Counted from the first letter of the stretch, positions 54,867 through 62,136 are shown. The stretch is 64,000 bases of DNA from Gammaproteobacteria bacterium (GCA_029862165.1 JAOTXU010000013.1:37712-101711); one strand, 5' to 3'. Numbers and translations: made by a program. The notes: generated by a model from the sequence alone, not told the origin.

Positions 54867-55139
54867 TCATGCTTGCCATATTGTCCAGGCACCAACCAAA
54901 ATGAATGCGACGCCGGCAATATATGAGAGATATTTAGGATCGATGTAATTGGAAATGACGCCGCCCGCCAACACAGCAATCGCAGACGCCGCGATAAGCG
55001 CAGCGGAAGCGGCAACAAAGACGGCCAAGAGATTAGATCCCTCGCGTGCAGCGAAAAGGAGAGTTGCAAGTTGTGTCTTGTCGCCTAGTTCCGCAAGAAA
55101 AATGGTTGCAAAGACGGTGGCAAATAGTTTTATGTCCAT
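54867..55139 (-). CDS. Half-size GDT1/TMEM165 (UPF0016) cation transporter protein (cassette gene)
   Basis: A 90-residue, three-helix protein with one copy of the family motif ELGDKTQL (residue 17), where acidic residues bind Mn2+/Ca2+. Full-length relatives have two such halves; half-size forms are known to pair as dimers, so it may work as a homodimer. Expected role: manganese or calcium export or homeostasis in the inner membrane. Confidence 0.85.
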   Translation of the reverse strand: MDIKLFATVFATIFLAELGDKTQLATLLFAAREGSNLLAVFVAASAALIAASAIAVLAGGVISNYIDPKYLSYIAGVAFILVGAWTIWQA

Positions 55140-55169
55140 GTTGAATAGTGGCCGTTGGTTTCGATGGGT

Positions 55170-55266
55170 GCCTATCTGTAAGTCTCAGTCGCGTTTGGCG
55201 GCGACCGACCGTAGCGGCAGCGAAGGGAGGGAGCTGTCAAATGTCTGGTGCAGCGCCTTTTTAGGC
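55170..55266 (-). repeat. attC site (97 bp)
   Basis: Leftward GCCTAAAAAGGCGCTGCA ... GACTGAGACTTACAGATAGGC. Both cores have one changed base (GCCTAAA, GATAGGC), so recombination may be weakened. The TAA stop of the 129-residue gene lies inside the R'' core. Confidence 0.75.
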
Positions 55267-55650
55267 GCCAGCTGCTTCCCGATTGACATAAAAGATACCC
55301 AAGGTTGAAAAGATCAAAGCTACGATCCACAGGACAGGCCCGAGCCCTCCCGGCACTAACGGAACATATCCTGGAACAAGAACAGCAATGATGAAGCCGA
55401 TATCTGCAGCGCTGACTACGGTCAGGTTAAGCCAGTAGCCAAGGCGACTGTTCTTCCAGTTTAGAAAGATCGCAACAACAATCCCGAATAGGGCGAAAAA
55501 GAGAAGATTCCATGCGTCTTGGTAGACGCGCCCTTGAACGATGCCAGGCTCAAGCGTCTGACCGAGCAGGTATACGAGTCGCGCCGCCTGGAGGTGAAGT
55601 AGCCCCCAAAGGATGTAGGTGACTGCACCGAGTTTCGCGAATAGGTTCAT
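55261..55650 (-). CDS. Four-helix membrane protein, unknown (cassette gene)
   Basis: A 129-residue protein with four helices and short loops (GAVTYILWGLLHLQAARLVY at the N-terminus, WNLLFFALFGIVVAIFLNW near 47). Resembles small bacterial DoxX-like or hypothetical 4-TM proteins but without firm match. Ends inside its attC site. Confidence 0.65.
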   Translation of the reverse strand: MNLFAKLGAVTYILWGLLHLQAARLVYLLGQTLEPGIVQGRVYQDAWNLLFFALFGIVVAIFLNWKNSRLGYWLNLTVVSAADIGFIIAVLVPGYVPLVPGGLGPVLWIVALIFSTLGIFYVNREAAGA

Positions 55651-55669
55651 TTGCTTCCTGTCCTGTGGT

Positions 55670-55800
55670 ACCTAACAGACCGCGCGCTCAGCCGCGTGCC
55701 GCTGGCTGCCGACGGCCGCTGAGGCACTCAAGATTAATGCGAGAATGCTACCAGAGATCGATTGGGTTAGGCGCAACAATTCTTAAGAAGCTTGTTAGGC
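55670..55800 (-). repeat. attC-like site (131 bp) with two R''-like cores
   Basis: R' is GTTAGGT at 55670-55676 (leftward); GCCTAAC occurs twice on the gene side, at 55794-55800 and 55766-55772. A GCCGCGTGCCGCTGGCTGCC... centre forms hairpins. The duplicated core may mark a fused pair of sites. Confidence 0.6.
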
Positions 55801-55815
55801 GCGTCCAATTCGGTT

Positions 55816-56187
55816 CTAGCTATTCCTTTCATGTTTGCTCGCATAATAATAGCTGTACGCCATGAGAATTATCAGGGCGATTGCAAAAAAAAGCAGCGGT
55901 AAACTAAATTCAATAGCTCCATCCAGAGAAAACCTAGTCCTTACTATTGTAATTAATGTAACAACGAGAATTGTTGGAAGTAACATCCATCTTCGTTCAA
56001 TTGGTTTTCTATCTGCTATTAGTAGCAGCACACCCCAGGAGAAAGCAATGACGGACGCAAGGCCCATCGGATAAGCTATTTCGGTTGTTCCCATTTTTTC
56101 GGGTATCCATGCCAGAATTGCGATCACGAAGTCTGCGATCGCCGCAATCCAGTAGCTTAGCCTCAGTAACAGAACTGGCGTTGTCAT
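55816..56187 (-). CDS. Four-helix membrane protein, unknown (cassette gene)
   Basis: A 123-residue, four-helix protein (LSYWIAAIADFVIAILAWIP, MGLASVIAFSWGVLLLIADR, RRWMLLPTILVVTLITIV, LPLLFFAIALIILMAYSYYY). A/T-rich relative to the chromosome core, which suggests recent acquisition. No specific family recognised. Confidence 0.65.
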   Translation of the reverse strand: MTTPVLLLRLSYWIAAIADFVIAILAWIPEKMGTTEIAYPMGLASVIAFSWGVLLLIADRKPIERRWMLLPTILVVTLITIVRTRFSLDGAIEFSLPLLFFAIALIILMAYSYYYASKHERNS

Positions 56188-56254
56188 GGGTTATTCTATA
56201 AGCAGGGCGTCTGATTTAGTTTTGCCAACGCACTATATTGGCATAAAGCACCTA

Positions 56255-56344
56255 GCCTAAGATCAGCTGCACTTGAGACGGACGTGCTCAGTGCGTCGCC
56301 AAAGAGTACGGACAGTTAAGTGTCTGCTGCAGCGTTTGCTAGGC
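56255..56344 (-). repeat. attC site (90 bp)
   Basis: Leftward GCCTAGC-AAACGCTGCAGCAGACACTTAACTG ... CTCAAGTGCAGCTGATCTTAGGC. R'' (GCCTAGC) and R' (CTTAGGC) each carry one change from consensus. Confidence 0.75.
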
Positions 56345-56378
56345 GGCATTCGATAAAGACTCAAGAGTGTCCGATACC

Positions 56379-57092
56379 CTAGATCCAACTCAGAGCCTTT
56401 TCAATTATCGCAGCCGCCCCTGTTTGTACGCATTCGCCATGGGCAATCAGCAACCGTTGAGCTTTCCAGCTCATCACCTCCTCACGCGCGGTCCGCGCTT
56501 TGCTACGCCGCAGGAAAGTGGCTCGCCACTCGCGCGGCGTGCTGCCGTGCTCGCCAACCAGGCTGTCGAGTCGCATCAGCATGCCTTTCCAGCCTTTCGC
56601 TGTCGCTTCGGGAAACCGTTGAATAAGATCGCAGATGATCGCGGTGCGCGACTGACGATGGAAAAACACCACTTCCTCCATAGCCAGAGAACCACGAAAG
56701 ATCACTTGGTCGATGTCAGCCGCCCATGCTGGATCAGGCTCATCACCGAGCATTGCATCAAAACTGAGATCAGGCTTCCTTTGCGCCAGGCCAGGCGGCG
56801 CGTATACGCGTGCTTCAGGCCAACGCTCGCTCCATTCAGCCAGAAAGAGATGATGAATCTTATTCGGCGAGACGATGTGGCGTACTGGTCCAACAGCTTG
56901 TACAGAATCGAAGAGTTCGTCCGTGAGTGCAACCGGCGACCACACCCAGGCACTCCCGTCCGACAGTCGCGCCACGGCCATGCGCGTTGGGTATGGAAAA
57001 CCATAAAACGAGACGATCGGCCCGTCGGCCACATATAGAGCCGGCCCGAACTCTTCAATCATATCAACGAGTCTGCAGTCGGACGCATCCAT
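56379..57092 (-). CDS. DUF4336 protein (cassette gene)
   Basis: A 237-residue DUF4336 protein, a metallo-beta-lactamase-like fold. Segments matching the family: MIEEFGPALYVADGPIVSFY, YPTRMAVARLSDGSAWVWSP, RHIVSPNKIHHLFLAEWSER (with HHLF) and VVFFHRQSRTAIICDLIQRF. The ATG at 57092 gives the standard start; the frame stays open to 57170. Shares an attC interval with the kbp-like gene. Confidence 0.82.
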   Translation of the reverse strand: MDASDCRLVDMIEEFGPALYVADGPIVSFYGFPYPTRMAVARLSDGSAWVWSPVALTDELFDSVQAVGPVRHIVSPNKIHHLFLAEWSERWPEARVYAPPGLAQRKPDLSFDAMLGDEPDPAWAADIDQVIFRGSLAMEEVVFFHRQSRTAIICDLIQRFPEATAKGWKGMLMRLDSLVGEHGSTPREWRATFLRRSKARTAREEVMSWKAQRLLIAHGECVQTGAAAIIEKALSWI

Positions 57093-57284
57093 CCGTAATT
57101 CGGAATAACACGTACATAGTCGGCACAAACGTAATGTTTGCGACTTCAACACCGAGCAATCTGACCCCAATTACACGATCGACCTCGATGTTAATGCGCA
57201 AACGTCGTAGTCAAATTGAGGACAGACCGCATTTTTCTACAGCCTGTCCCCTCTTTTCTCGACCAGCGGGCCACCACGGCCTCT

Positions 57285-57734
57285 TTAGACCACAGCGCTG
57301 TCCAGCGGTATACGAATCTTCTGACCCGGATAGATCTTGTCCGGATCCTTAATCACTTCCCTGTTCGCTTCGAAAAGCCGCGGATACTGCTGGGCGTCGC
57401 CATAAAATTTCTTGGCAATAGCCGACAGCGAATCACCCGCCGCGATTTCGTAGTATTCAACTTTAGGTACATCCGCTTCCTTGACTGTTACAGCCATGAC
57501 CTTTTCTACGCCCTCGACGTTACCGGCTAGCAGTACGGCTTTTTCCAGCGCTTCGCCAGATACTGCCTCTCCGCTCATTGCAACGACCCCCTTGTTAACT
57601 GCTACATCAAGATCCGAAATGCCCGGGTTGTCGGTTTCAATGTGGGCTTTAATCTTCTCGGCCTGTGTGACAGGTTCATCCTTTTCACCGAATAACTTTG
57701 TCCCTATATTTTTTGCAAAATCGAATAATCCCAT
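57285..57734 (-). CDS. BON-LysM protein, Kbp-like (second copy, within the array)
   Basis: A 149-residue protein, exactly the length of E. coli Kbp, with BON (about residues 20-85) then LysM (YEIAAGDSLSAIAKKFYGDA near 94). It is more Kbp-like than the 47.9-kb copy, lacking the Ala-rich linker. SD AAGGAG precedes the ATG. Its attC neighbours are about 1 kb away on the left and 360 bases on the right, so it is either a large cassette passenger or a chromosomal gene caught between sites. Confidence 0.88.
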   Translation of the reverse strand: MGLFDFAKNIGTKLFGEKDEPVTQAEKIKAHIETDNPGISDLDVAVNKGVVAMSGEAVSGEALEKAVLLAGNVEGVEKVMAVTVKEADVPKVEYYEIAAGDSLSAIAKKFYGDAQQYPRLFEANREVIKDPDKIYPGQKIRIPLDSAVV

Positions 57735-58092
57735 TTGTGACTCCTTTACTAGTAACTAACTCATTGAAAACTGACAGAACAGCCCAGGCTTTGGTTTGTA
57801 ATAAATGTCCTGATTGAAGCTTAAAAACCCACACAAGACACGTGCTTCTACGCTGGCTTGCTTGGCCTTTGTAGTTCTCATCCAGATGCTAAGACACACA
57901 GGCGAAATCGCAATCCGCGAATGTACTTAGAACGAGGGCTCAGTCTCGTCACTCCCGTCAGGTGAGAGCATTACGACATCGCTGTGAGGATCCTTATTCA
58001 GGCCGCACACGAATTCGTGGGCCAGTTGCGGGGCGCCAAACGGCTAGAATTCAGCGGCCAAGCCGGCCGCGAAGCGGGCGATTTGGTCCGAC
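57735..58092. other. Gene-free stretch between kbp-like gene and attC
   Basis: About 358 bases without a frame I can support. Contains the kbp-like promoter region and a GAATTC-flanked palindromic area near 58005-58075 that may be remnant coding sequence. Confidence 0.45.
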
Positions 58093-58190
58093 ACCTAACG
58101 ACCTAGCTCAGCTGCGCTTGAGGCGGACTGGCCCTCGGCGATAGCCAAACGATGGCCTGGTCAAGCGTCAGTTGCAGCGTATTGTTAGGC
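58093..58190 (-). repeat. attC site (98 bp)
   Basis: Leftward GCCTAACAATACGCTGCAAC ... GCGCAGCTGAGCTAGGTCGTTAGGT with both cores matching consensus (GCCTAAC, GTTAGGT) and a GATGGCC...GGCGATAGCC-type variable hairpin. Confidence 0.9.
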
Positions 58191-58204
58191 GGCACTATTC
58201 AGCG

Positions 58205-58618
58205 CTACTTGCTTGATCTGGACTGCACGAGACCAGGGTAAAAGACGTTAAGTGCGTGAACTTCGTACTTGAACGTCCCAGCCGTCATTGAGGGATCCTG
58301 TGACATTAGCGCCTCGACTGCTTCCGCAGACCTCGCAGAGAAAATTATAAGGCCTATGTCCGAGTACCGTGCACCCATAACAATATGGCCCGCCTCGCGC
58401 AGATGTTTCAGGTTCGAGGAGTGCTCTTCAAAGAACGCTTGTTCGTTAGGCGACTTCGAGCTGTCCCAATTTGGGCCGACTTTGATCTCTACCGCGAACA
58501 ACCTCAGTTCTGGTTCGGCGGCAGACGCAACGCTGGTAGGCTGGGTTGGTGTGTCCGGCACGCCGCACGCAACCAAAAGTGCGCTGACTGTGGCAATTAA
58601 CTTAAGGGGAATTCGCAC
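58205..58618 (-). CDS. YciI-like domain lipoprotein (cassette gene)
   Basis: A 137-residue exported protein with lipobox LLVACG (residues 14-19) and a C-terminal YCII-type ferredoxin-like domain (FFEEHSSNLKHLREAGHIVM near 63, FSARSAEAVEALMSQDP near 92, FKYEVHALNVFYPG). YciI-like domains bind small metabolites; a lipoprotein form is unusual. GTG start with a textbook AGGAGG 4 bases upstream. Confidence 0.75.
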   Translation of the reverse strand: MRIPLKLIATVSALLVACGVPDTPTQPTSVASAAEPELRLFAVEIKVGPNWDSSKSPNEQAFFEEHSSNLKHLREAGHIVMGARYSDIGLIIFSARSAEAVEALMSQDPSMTAGTFKYEVHALNVFYPGLVQSRSSK

Positions 58619-58634
58619 GTTGCCTCCTGAAAGG

Positions 58635-58690
58635 TTGCTCGCAGAATTTCATAGCATCAGTTTATCGCAAACAGCTTGGCCGCTGCCGGC
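58635..58690 (-). repeat. Recurrent leader element, copy A
   Basis: Leftward GC-rich palindrome, then TTGCGATAAACTGATGCTATG-AAATTCTGCGAGCAA. Closely related sequences occur at 60648-60707 and 62141-62200 directly before attC sites. Here it precedes the YciI-like gene instead; its ATG opens a 16-codon frame that overlaps that gene's ribosome site. Confidence 0.7.
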
Positions 58691-58710
58691 GATTACCGGC
58701 ACCTTTTTAT

Positions 58711-59163
58711 TCATCCGACACGTATCGGTCCCTCAATTCTTTGAGTGCCCTGATCATAATAACTACCGCCGACAAGACACCATTCTTGATCTTCAATATA
58801 GCTCTTTGCCATATCTGCAGAAAAACCATCGAGATCTTTAGCTGCAATCTTTACTCGCCACCATCGACCGGAATTTGTGTGATGTGGCTGGTCAATATAG
58901 TAAACGAGCCAGTGAAGGCCACACCCATCACATCGATCGCTGATTGAGATTTCATTCTGGCTCGAATCTTCGCCCAATTCATTTTGAGCGTATGCGCCAT
59001 AATACGTGAAAGGCGGCGTCTCACAGGAGCAGCGACGACTTTGCTTTTGGCGGCGATGAAAGAATTGGAATATCCGACTGAGCAACATGTGGCCAATCCA
59101 TCCACTGAAACCGGTTGGCAGGATATCACCGATCATTAAATGAGGAGGTCCACATATGGCCAA
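58711..59163 (-). CDS. Cys-rich protein of unknown function (cassette gene)
   Basis: A 150-residue protein with Cys pairs suggestive of zinc binding (RRCSCETP near residue 44, SDRCDGCGLHW near 76). The C-terminal part (GRWWRVKIAAKDL, IEDQEWCLVGGSYYDQGTQR) is unrecognised. Start is uncertain: ATGs at residues 10 and 26 are alternatives. Lacks its own attC; the next feature leftward is the leader element. Confidence 0.55.
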   Translation of the reverse strand: MAICGPPHLMIGDILPTGFSGWIGHMLLSRIFQFFHRRQKQSRRCSCETPPFTYYGAYAQNELGEDSSQNEISISDRCDGCGLHWLVYYIDQPHHTNSGRWWRVKIAAKDLDGFSADMAKSYIEDQEWCLVGGSYYDQGTQRIEGPIRVG

Positions 59164-59239
59164 AACGGGTGTCGTCTACCGGTAGGGCTTCAGCTTATAA
59201 AAACCATTACTCGCCAAAGCTACCCACACGAAAACGTTT

Positions 59240-59266
59240 GTTTAACGTCCGCTGCCATTAAGAGGC
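59240..59266 (-). repeat. Possible collapsed attC remnant
   Basis: Leftward CTCTTAATGGCAGCGGAC then GTTAAAC (59240-59246), a consensus R' core, placed 26 bases after the DUF4386 stop. The R'' core is degenerate. Confidence 0.35.
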
Positions 59267-59291
59267 GTTCACGATAAACCGCTTCCGATAT

Positions 59292-59948
59292 TCACGTCGT
59301 GCTTGGGTTTTCCCGCAACATGACAATCCCCAGCCATACAAACCACACTATCTGACCTAACCCGAAAACATCCATTAGCACATCAAATGCCGGGACAACC
59401 GTCAGTATTCCGGCTAGACCAATCAGCACACCAAGATAGTTCAGCACCTTCGGCAGGCTGCCCGCTCTCAATGCTGCCCAACTTAGTAGTAGTACCCATA
59501 AGCCGCCTACAATCTCATTCCCGCCGCCCAAGGCTTCTTGCACTGTGATAATTGCCAGCCAGAGCAACACAGCTTGATCCTGGTTTTCGCTGAAGAGGCC
59601 AACGACAGTGGAATTACCGATGTTAGCAATCATGCCACTCGCAATGACTAGACCAGCCCAGATTAGACCGAAGGCCGTCGCCGTCTGCATGATTGCTGGG
59701 GAACCATTCTTCAACCGCGCGTGCAGCGCTAGAACCAGAACGACCAGCACTACGCCAAACACCACGTAGATGAGAAAGTTCGCGATGTACGACGCAACTT
59801 GATTATCTGCGAGGAATGCGACCTGCTGGACGTGTCCTTCGTAGCCGGATGCGTCGAGTACGGTCAGGAACAACCCAAAGCCCGTCATATACAGCGCCGC
59901 CTCGATCAAAGCGGAAATACCGCCCAGCTTTTGTAGATCACTAATCAT
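59292..59948 (-). CDS. DUF4386-like membrane protein (cassette gene)
   Basis: A 218-residue protein with six or seven helices. Features shared with DUF4386: LGGISALIEAALYMTGFGLF start, QVASYIANFLIYVVFGVVLV near 50 and SLPKVLNYLGVLIGLAGIL near 165. Low identity to the 51.7-kb copy, so they are separately acquired cassettes, not a recent duplication. Confidence 0.75.
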   Translation of the reverse strand: MISDLQKLGGISALIEAALYMTGFGLFLTVLDASGYEGHVQQVAFLADNQVASYIANFLIYVVFGVVLVVLVLALHARLKNGSPAIMQTATAFGLIWAGLVIASGMIANIGNSTVVGLFSENQDQAVLLWLAIITVQEALGGGNEIVGGLWVLLLSWAALRAGSLPKVLNYLGVLIGLAGILTVVPAFDVLMDVFGLGQIVWFVWLGIVMLRENPSTT

Positions 59949-59959
59949 CTATCAGCGGC

Positions 59960-60097
59960 TCCTAAGGGTGTGTGTCTGGCAGAGTTCAGACCATGCCATG
60001 GGCGTCGGGAATGGGTGATGGCTTCCCTTCGGGACGAGCCGTCAACTCGGCTTCGGCGGCGCCCGTGTCAAACGTCTGCTGCAGCGCCTTGTTAGGC
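59960..60097 (-). repeat. attC site (138 bp), R' core degenerate
   Basis: Leftward GCCTAACAAGGCGCTGCAGCAGACG (R'' perfect at 60091-60097), long GC-rich variable region, and a weak R' CTTAGGA at 59960-59966. Confidence 0.65.
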
Positions 60098-60107
60098 GGC
60101 TCCTGAA

Positions 60108-60521
60108 TCACCCGTCAGGTGCTCTTTCATATTGCGGCAAATTGTCATCGATCTTAATCCAAGGTTGTTTCGCAACCGTATAAATGTGCATCTCCGGCGC
60201 AACCCAACTGGCGTCATCAAGGCTTCCTACTTTTAGGAACACGTAACCAGGATCCGCCTCCCCTTCAAGATAGATACCCGAGCCACATTGAGTACAATTC
60301 CAACGTGTCACCGGCTTTCCAGAATCGCCAACAACTACATAGGACTTCAGAGGGCCGTCTATCTCAAAGCACGACTGATCGATCATAAGCTCCATAGAGA
60401 ACGGGCTACCCGTGGTTCGCTGGCAATCGCGACAGTGGCAGAAGAATGTCAGCTCCGGTTCCTTCGTGCATGAATATCGGATGGCACCACAGTGACATCC
60501 GCCTTCGTAGTGTTTTGACAT
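60108..60521 (-). CDS. GFA-domain (Mss4/CENP-V-like) zinc protein (cassette gene)
   Basis: A 137-residue protein of the glutathione-dependent formaldehyde-activating (GFA) fold. Zinc ligands: GGCHCGAIRYSC (residues 8-19), FFCHCRDCQRTTGSPF (near 27) and WNCTQCGSGIYLEG (near 74), the complete CxC...CxxC pattern. SD GGAGG precedes the ATG. GFA cassettes are common in integrons; substrate unknown. Confidence 0.9.
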   Translation of the reverse strand: MSKHYEGGCHCGAIRYSCTKEPELTFFCHCRDCQRTTGSPFSMELMIDQSCFEIDGPLKSYVVVGDSGKPVTRWNCTQCGSGIYLEGEADPGYVFLKVGSLDDASWVAPEMHIYTVAKQPWIKIDDNLPQYERAPDG

Positions 60522-60543
60522 CTGATACCTCCGTGAGTAAGCC

Positions 60544-60642
60544 GCCTAACGCCAAAGCTCAGCCGCACGTGAGGCGGGCGTGTTTTTTGCGACAGCAAAA
60601 AATGTGGCCGGGTCAAGTGTCTGCTGCAGCGCCTTGTTAGGC
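60544..60642 (-). repeat. attC site (99 bp)
   Basis: Leftward GCCTAACAAGGCGCTGCAGC ... GTGCGGCTGAGCTTTGGCGTTAGGC, both cores perfect. A TTTTTTGCTGTCGCAAAAAA hairpin forms the variable tip. Confidence 0.93.
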
Positions 60643-60665
60643 GGATATTGCTCGCAGAAATTCAT
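60546..60665 (-). CDS. attC-spanning small ORF (39 codons)
   Basis: Starts at ATG 60665 in the leader element and runs through the entire attC to the TAG inside the R' core. The product contains PPNKALQQTLDPATFFAVAK and ends ...RAAELWR. Same length and layout as the frame at 62040. No clear ribosome site. May be a translated leader or only a by-product of attC conservation. Confidence 0.4.
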   Translation of the reverse strand: MNFCEQYPPNKALQQTLDPATFFAVAKNTPASRAAELWR

Positions 60666-60707
60666 AGCGTCATTTTATCGCAATCAGCAGCTGGCCGCCT
60701 CCGGCCA
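60648..60707 (-). repeat. Recurrent leader element, copy B
   Basis: Leftward GGCCGGAGGCGGCC palindrome, then TTGCGATAAAATGACGCTATG-AATTTCTGCGAGCAA directly abutting the attC R'' core. Lies in the 3' spacer of the 143-residue gene's cassette. Confidence 0.7.
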
Positions 60708-60730
60708 TAAGCAGCCATCACAATTACGGT

Positions 60731-61162
60731 TCACGATTTGTATTTGCCAAGAACTTTCTCCGGTAGGAACGTCAGGAGGACAGCAGCGAACGTACCCCAT
60801 GATACGTATATCAATCCATCTGCCCCAAGATCGACTATCGCAAACCCAACTAATAGCGTGAGAACCGCACCAAAGAGTAGGATCGGGCTAGCGTAATAGC
60901 AATGTCGCCTGTGACATCTATGCGCGTTAATCGCACAACCAATTCCCATCCACGCAAAGGACGCCGACATAATCACTGTTACCCATGCGAGAGGCAATCG
61001 AAAGAAATTCAACGATAGCAGAACAAGTATGGGCCCGCCCCACAAAAGAAAGAACGGAATAGATTTGTCTGCGAGATCTTGCTTTGAGTGTGATTGACTC
61101 AATTTCAGATCACTAAAATTAACAGCATTGATCACCCGCTTGTATAGATGGGCATTTGACAT
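60731..61162 (-). CDS. Three- to four-helix membrane protein with Cys/His cluster (cassette gene)
   Basis: A 143-residue protein. Helices near residues 37-52, 55-75, 88-108 and 115-135; a polar NAHRCHRRHCYYASP segment near residue 83 suits metal or thiol chemistry. This architecture is familiar next to GDCCVxC proteins and mercury-type loci, so a metal-related role is possible. Start uncertain: ATG 61162 overlaps the upstream gene by 44 bases, GTG 61135 by 17. Confidence 0.6.
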   Translation of the reverse strand: MSNAHLYKRVINAVNFSDLKLSQSHSKQDLADKSIPFFLLWGGPILVLLSLNFFRLPLAWVTVIMSASFAWMGIGCAINAHRCHRRHCYYASPILLFGAVLTLLVGFAIVDLGADGLIYVSWGTFAAVLLTFLPEKVLGKYKS

Positions 61163-61340
61163 CGCCATAAGAGCAGTACACGCAGCAATCGCCCGGCGCC
61201 GGCTTGAGGACAGCACCGCAATTTTGGCAATCATAAAAATACTGACATGCATCTGTGGGCATCAGATTTTTGGACTTGTGGTCGCATTCCGGGCAGGTCA
61301 ACGTCGAATAGGGTTCGTATTTGTTCGCTACCATATTCAA
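61119..61340 (-). CDS. GDCCVxC-domain protein (cassette gene)
   Basis: A 73-residue Cys-rich protein: CPECDHKSKNLMPTDACQYF, then CQNCGAVLKPAPGDCCVYC and SYGDVKCPSIQ. It matches the GDCCVxC family, some members of which use selenocysteine; here all positions are Cys. Probably a thiol/metal-binding cytoplasmic protein. It overlaps the membrane protein gene, forming a two-gene cassette. Confidence 0.82.
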   Translation of the reverse strand: MNMVANKYEPYSTLTCPECDHKSKNLMPTDACQYFYDCQNCGAVLKPAPGDCCVYCSYGDVKCPSIQAGDQCC

Positions 61341-61439
61341 TGGATCTCAGTGCAACTCAACTTGATCAGTATAACGTGGTTTCTGGCGTCCACTTTGGAT
61401 CGAAAGCTACCGACTGCGGACCGTACTGCTAATTTCTCC

Positions 61440-61539
61440 GCCTAACGCCTAAGCTCAGCTGCACTTGAGGCGGCCGTGTTTTTTGCGTCAGCAGAAAGAG
61501 CGGGCGGGTCAAGGGTTCGGTTGCAGCGCCTTGTTATCC
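61440..61539 (-). repeat. attC site (100 bp), R'' core degenerate
   Basis: Leftward GGATAACAAGGCGCTGCAACC ... CAGCTGAGCTTAGGCGTTAGGC. R' perfect, R'' reads GGATAAC. Only 26 bases separate it from the next site. Confidence 0.8.
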
Positions 61540-61565
61540 TCGGTGTTAGCAGATTGAGCCTGGCC

Positions 61566-61611
61566 GCCTAATGCCTAAGCTCAGCGGCGCTGCTGCAGCG
61601 TATAGTTAGGC
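61566..61611 (-). repeat. Collapsed attC site (46 bp) in tandem
   Basis: Leftward GCCTAAC at 61605-61611, GCTGCAGCAGC palindrome centre, GCTGAGCTTAGGC and then ATTAGGC, a mutated R'. The R'' holds the stop codon of the pyrimidine-dimer glycosylase gene. Confidence 0.75.
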
Positions 61612-62034
61612 GACATTTTCCCAACCTCTAACGCCGCCAGGAACTATTTCAAACAATGGGTGCGGCTTGGGTTTTAGCTGGAGAAAGCGCTCGTGAAGTT
61701 CGGAATTGCGGGTCTGCAGTTTTTTCCCCAAGTGTTGCCATTCATACTCCAGTTGACCTTGAGTTTCCGCTATCGGCTCAATCGGAGCGGCGAGGGCTAA
61801 CTTGTTGGCGTCAAAGTTGTACCCGCGTTCTTGAGATTCAGAATACACAAATCTTAAATATTCAGAGATAACTAGTATGGGTTTCTTTTGGGCTCGGAAG
61901 CGTACAAGCTGTGGGTGATTCTTGTAGCCCTGGGTCTTGCCCTCCAGAACCGCTCTAGCCAGTAAAGCTTCTCGCCACAGCGCCACCAAACCCTTGGGGT
62001 CTAGGAACATTGGGTGAATCGTCCAGAGTCGCAT
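61606..62034 (-). CDS. Pyrimidine-dimer DNA glycosylase family protein (cassette gene)
   Basis: A 142-residue protein opening MRLWTIHPMFLDPKGLVALW and continuing EALLARAVLEGKTQGYKNHP, then QLVRFRAQKKP and ERGYNFDANKL, matching the Pyr_excise (T4 endonuclease V-related) family, which excises UV dimers. Phage T4 enzyme uses an N-terminal Thr; here residue 2 is Arg, as in many bacterial relatives, so activity is not assured. The ATG lies 5 bases after the upstream attC-frame stop and has no ribosome site of its own. Confidence 0.8.
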   Translation of the reverse strand: MRLWTIHPMFLDPKGLVALWREALLARAVLEGKTQGYKNHPQLVRFRAQKKPILVISEYLRFVYSESQERGYNFDANKLALAAPIEPIAETQGQLEYEWQHLGKKLQTRNSELHERFLQLKPKPHPLFEIVPGGVRGWENVA

Positions 62035-62037
62035 GTC

Positions 62038-62136
62038 GTCTAACGCCTAAGCTCAGCTGCACTTGAGGCGGACAGTTGTTTGGCGACAGCCAAACGGCTG
62101 GCCGGGTCAAGTGTCAGTTGCAGCGCCTTGTTAGGC
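62038..62136 (-). repeat. attC site (99 bp)
   Basis: Leftward GCCTAACAAGGCGCTGCAAC ... AGTGCAGCTGAGCTTAGGCGTTAGAC. Both cores fit consensus. Variable tip is a GTTTGGCTGTCGCCAAAC hairpin. Confidence 0.93.

Noticed and set aside
57962..58144. Plus-strand 60-codon frame before the 58.1-kb attC
   Set aside because: Runs against array direction and into an attC site; composition is Arg/Pro-rich as in random GC-rich sequence.
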